A stretch of DNA of 7,961 bases from the NCBI GenBank assembly GCA_028275145.1, contig JAQCNG010000193.1, forward strand, positions 1 through 7,961. Reading direction: 5' to 3'. The notes beneath the pieces are model-generated. The model was not told the DNA's origin. It saw only the letters and a program-made list of their open reading frames with translations, and searched no databases. Source of the DNA: Halovenus sp. (GTDB lineage Archaea > Halobacteriota > Halobacteria > Halobacteriales > Haloarculaceae). Made by a program: the position numbers and the translations under genes. The first letter of the stretch is position 1, and each line of letters begins with the position of its first letter. Shown here in pieces: positions 6,595 to 7,961 of the stretch.

Positions 6595-7239
6595 TCACCG
6601 CACCAGATACGGCTCCTCGCCGGGGAAAAACCGGCCGAGGTCTGACTGCTGACGGTAATCACGCCCCCGGAGGTCACGGAGCGTGTCGACGAGACGGTCG
6701 GTCTGGTCGTCGGTCCACCCGGCGGGGTCGGCAACGGGAACGACCAGCCACCCGGCACCGTCGAGCGTGCTGGCGTGTGGTTCCTCGTCGGCCCGGTCGG
6801 ACGGAAGCGAGGTGTAGTTCCCGAGCACGTGCTCGGTCGCACACGGCCCGACCGGGAGCAACACGTGGGCGGTTATCGCCCGGAGTTCGGCGTCGAAAAA
6901 CGGCTCCATCTCCGCGTACGTGGCCGGGGTATCGCCGCAGTCACCCGGCGGGTCGGGCGAACACATCGAGCGATAGGAGAGGAACGTGCCGGGAGCGTCG
7001 AGGGTCGGCCCGTCGGGGTCGAAGGTGTCCACCAGGCCGCCCCGGCCGAGCACCGAGAAGAACCGCTCCGACCACGGCTGTCCGGTGAACGGAACGCCGG
7101 TTTCCGTGCCGCCGTGGACACCCGGATGATTCCCGACCACGTGGAAGTGGGCGTTCGCGTCGCCGTACCCAAACACCGCCTGCTCGCATGGCGGGTCGAG
7201 TCCGAACGGGTTCCGCTGGCGGTCTGCGACGTACTCCAC
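6595..7239 (-). CDS. Uracil-DNA-glycosylase superfamily protein (haloarchaeal type)
   Basis: This 214-aa protein has the UDG superfamily fold signature and may act in base excision repair. After a family-4-like lead ('NPFGLDPPCEQAVFGYGDANAHFHVVG', about 10-36), the active-site loop reads 'GNHPGVHGGTETGVPFTGQPW' (36-56 region), comparable to GEAPGxxEDxxGxPFxGxxG of family 4. 'AHVLLPVGPCATEHVLG' (124-140) matches the central strand and helix. Where a HPS/HPA motif is expected there is 'PVADPAGWTDDQ' (168-179), which lacks the histidine. Cysteines are C18, C93, C101 and C133. That could give four ligands for an Fe-S cluster, but the first CxxC pair of family 4 is absent. The start is GTG at 7239: an in-frame TGA lies two codons upstream, and no in-frame ATG occurs before residue 92. 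It is convergent with rpl10e and divergent from the nicotinamidase gene. Glycosylase activity is not proven by these motifs. Confidence 0.85.
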   Translation of the reverse strand: MEYVADRQRNPFGLDPPCEQAVFGYGDANAHFHVVGNHPGVHGGTETGVPFTGQPWSERFFSVLGRGGLVDTFDPDGPTLDAPGTFLSYRSMCSPDPPGDCGDTPATYAEMEPFFDAELRAITAHVLLPVGPCATEHVLGNYTSLPSDRADEEPHASTLDGAGWLVVPVADPAGWTDDQTDRLVDTLRDLRGRDYRQQSDLGRFFPGEEPYLVR

Positions 7240-7261
7240 AGGTCAGTGCTCGACCCCCTCC

Positions 7262-7276
7262 CTAACCCGGCTTTCG
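7262..7276 (-). promoter_or_regulatory. Putative promoter of the UDG-like gene
   Basis: Read on the minus strand, 'CGAAAG' (7276-7271) is followed four bases later by 'GGTTAG' (7267-7262). The box centre is about 25 nt from the GTG at 7239, which fits leaderless transcription. The box is not T/A-rich, so the call rests on spacing and the BRE match. Confidence 0.4.
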
Positions 7277-7324
7277 GTTTCGGCCGACACGCCGACCTGA
7301 CTCCGTCCGGGAACCCGGGCGAGG

Positions 7325-7338
7325 GACAAATTTTCTAT
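7325..7338 (+). promoter_or_regulatory. Promoter of the nicotinamidase gene
   Basis: 'GGACAAATTTTCTA' lies in a locally A/T-rich patch of an otherwise GC-rich spacer. The TATA-like core at 7329-7337 is centred about 28 nt before the ATG at 7362, consistent with a leaderless or very short-leader message. Confidence 0.5.
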
Positions 7339-7361
7339 GCGGGCGAGACCTACCAGCAGGC

Positions 7362-7934
7362 ATGAGGCTCGAAGCGGCAGAAACCGCGGTGGTCGTCGTC
7401 GACATGCAGAACGGCTTCTGTCATCCCGACGGGAGCCTCTACGCACCGGGGAGTGAGGACGCAATCGAACCGAGCGCGCGTCTGGTCGAGCGGGCGCGCG
7501 AGGCGGGTGCGCACGTGGTCTACACCCGTGATGTCCACCCGCCGGAGCAGTTCGAGGGCAACCACTACTACGACGAGTTCGACCGCTGGGGTGAACACGT
7601 CGTCGAGGGCTCCTGGGAGGCCGAACTCGTCGAGGCGCTCTCCCCCCGGGAGGAGGAACTGGTCGTGGTCAAACACACCTACGACGCGTTCCACCAGACC
7701 GAGCTCGAGGGCTGGCTGGACGCCCACGGGGTGAACAATCTCGTGTTCGGCGGGACGCTGGCGAACGTCTGCGTGCTCCACACGGCCGGGAGCGCCGGTC
7801 TGCGCGACTACCGGCCGGTGCTCGCGGAGGACGCTATCGGCTTCATCGAGGAGGGCGACCGCGAGTACGCGCTCGACCACGCCGGGTGGCTGTTCGGTGA
7901 CGTGGCGAGTCTCGAGGAGATCTCCCTCGAGTGA
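7362..7934 (+). CDS. pncA: Cysteine hydrolase of the isochorismatase family, probable nicotinamidase
   Basis: This 190-aa cysteine hydrolase probably converts nicotinamide to nicotinate and ammonia for NAD salvage. The catalytic triad is complete: D14 in 'VVVDMQNGF', K104 in 'VVVKHTYDAF' and C137 in 'GGTLANVCVLH'. The metal site that separates nicotinamidases from plain isochorismatases is also present: D57 and H59 in 'TRDVHPP', and H79 in 'RWGEHVVEGSWEAEL'. The last aligns with WPxHCVxG of archaeal nicotinamidase by recalled comparison. The segment around the cis-peptide reads TLA rather than the common VAT. The length is normal for the family and there is no signal peptide. The ATG at 7362 leads straight into the first strand and follows a promoter-like box. 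Other isochorismatase-like amidases remain possible, but the metal ligands favour nicotinamidase. Only 27 bases follow the stop, so the downstream partner is not visible. Confidence 0.85.
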   Translation: MRLEAAETAVVVVDMQNGFCHPDGSLYAPGSEDAIEPSARLVERAREAGAHVVYTRDVHPPEQFEGNHYYDEFDRWGEHVVEGSWEAELVEALSPREEELVVVKHTYDAFHQTELEGWLDAHGVNNLVFGGTLANVCVLHTAGSAGLRDYRPVLAEDAIGFIEEGDREYALDHAGWLFGDVASLEEISLE

Positions 7935-7961
7935 CTCGCGGTGGTCGGACGGGCGTAGCCG

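Noticed and set aside
5862..6842. Long minus-strand extension of the winged-helix frame, open for over 300 further codons
   Set aside because: It runs antisense through rpl10e and through the UDG-like gene in another frame. The sequence is low-complexity, and a strong TATA box fixes the start at 5861. Such open antisense frames are common in GC-rich DNA.
6775..7365. A 196-codon plus-strand frame between rpl10e and the nicotinamidase gene
   Set aside because: It is antisense to the UDG-like gene, which has recognisable family motifs, and the composition is Arg/Val/Gly-rich as expected for a shadow frame.

Overview
The window looks like ordinary chromosome from a haloarchaeon (class Halobacteria). 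The DNA is GC-rich and the encoded proteins are strongly acidic. The gene set includes archaeal markers: a proteasome-activating nucleotidase, an archaeal-type uL16/L10e ribosomal protein and a DRG-family GTPase. Most genes show haloarchaeal promoter layouts, with a CGAAA-like BRE followed by a short T/A-rich box about 25 nt before the start codon. That spacing implies leaderless or nearly leaderless transcripts. The genus cannot be fixed from the sequence alone.

Layout from left to right. (1) 1-731, minus: a metallo-beta-lactamase-fold hydrolase whose C-terminus runs off the window. (2) 867-2078, plus: proteasome-activating nucleotidase (PAN), divergent from the hydrolase across a 135-bp promoter region. 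(3) 2079-2241: a spacer holding a perfect 30-bp direct repeat with a 32-bp period. (4) 2242-3627, plus: a class I-type DNA photolyase with a diverged N-terminal domain, followed at once by a nested hairpin. (5) 3766-4878, plus: a DRG-type GTPase with a TGS domain. (6) 4941-5861, minus: an ArsR-like winged-helix protein with two cysteine-rich zinc-ribbon-like segments, convergent with the GTPase gene. (7) 5994-6524, plus: ribosomal protein uL16 (L10e), divergent from the winged-helix gene, with clear TATA boxes in both directions. (8) 6595-7239, minus: a uracil-DNA-glycosylase-superfamily protein with a GTG start, convergent with rpl10e. (9) 7362-7934, plus: a cysteine hydrolase with the full nicotinamidase active site, divergent from the UDG-like gene.

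No long operon is visible; nearly every gene has its own promoter. The themes are housekeeping: protein quality control (PAN), ribosome function (uL16, DRG), DNA repair (photolyase, UDG-like protein) and NAD salvage (nicotinamidase). I found no mobile element, CRISPR array, rRNA or tRNA, and no convincing undescribed multi-gene system. The points most worth a second look are the tandem repeat upstream of the photolyase, the altered metal motif in the MBL protein, the non-canonical motifs of the UDG-like protein, the diverged N-terminus of the photolyase, and the winged-helix/zinc-ribbon protein facing rpl10e.
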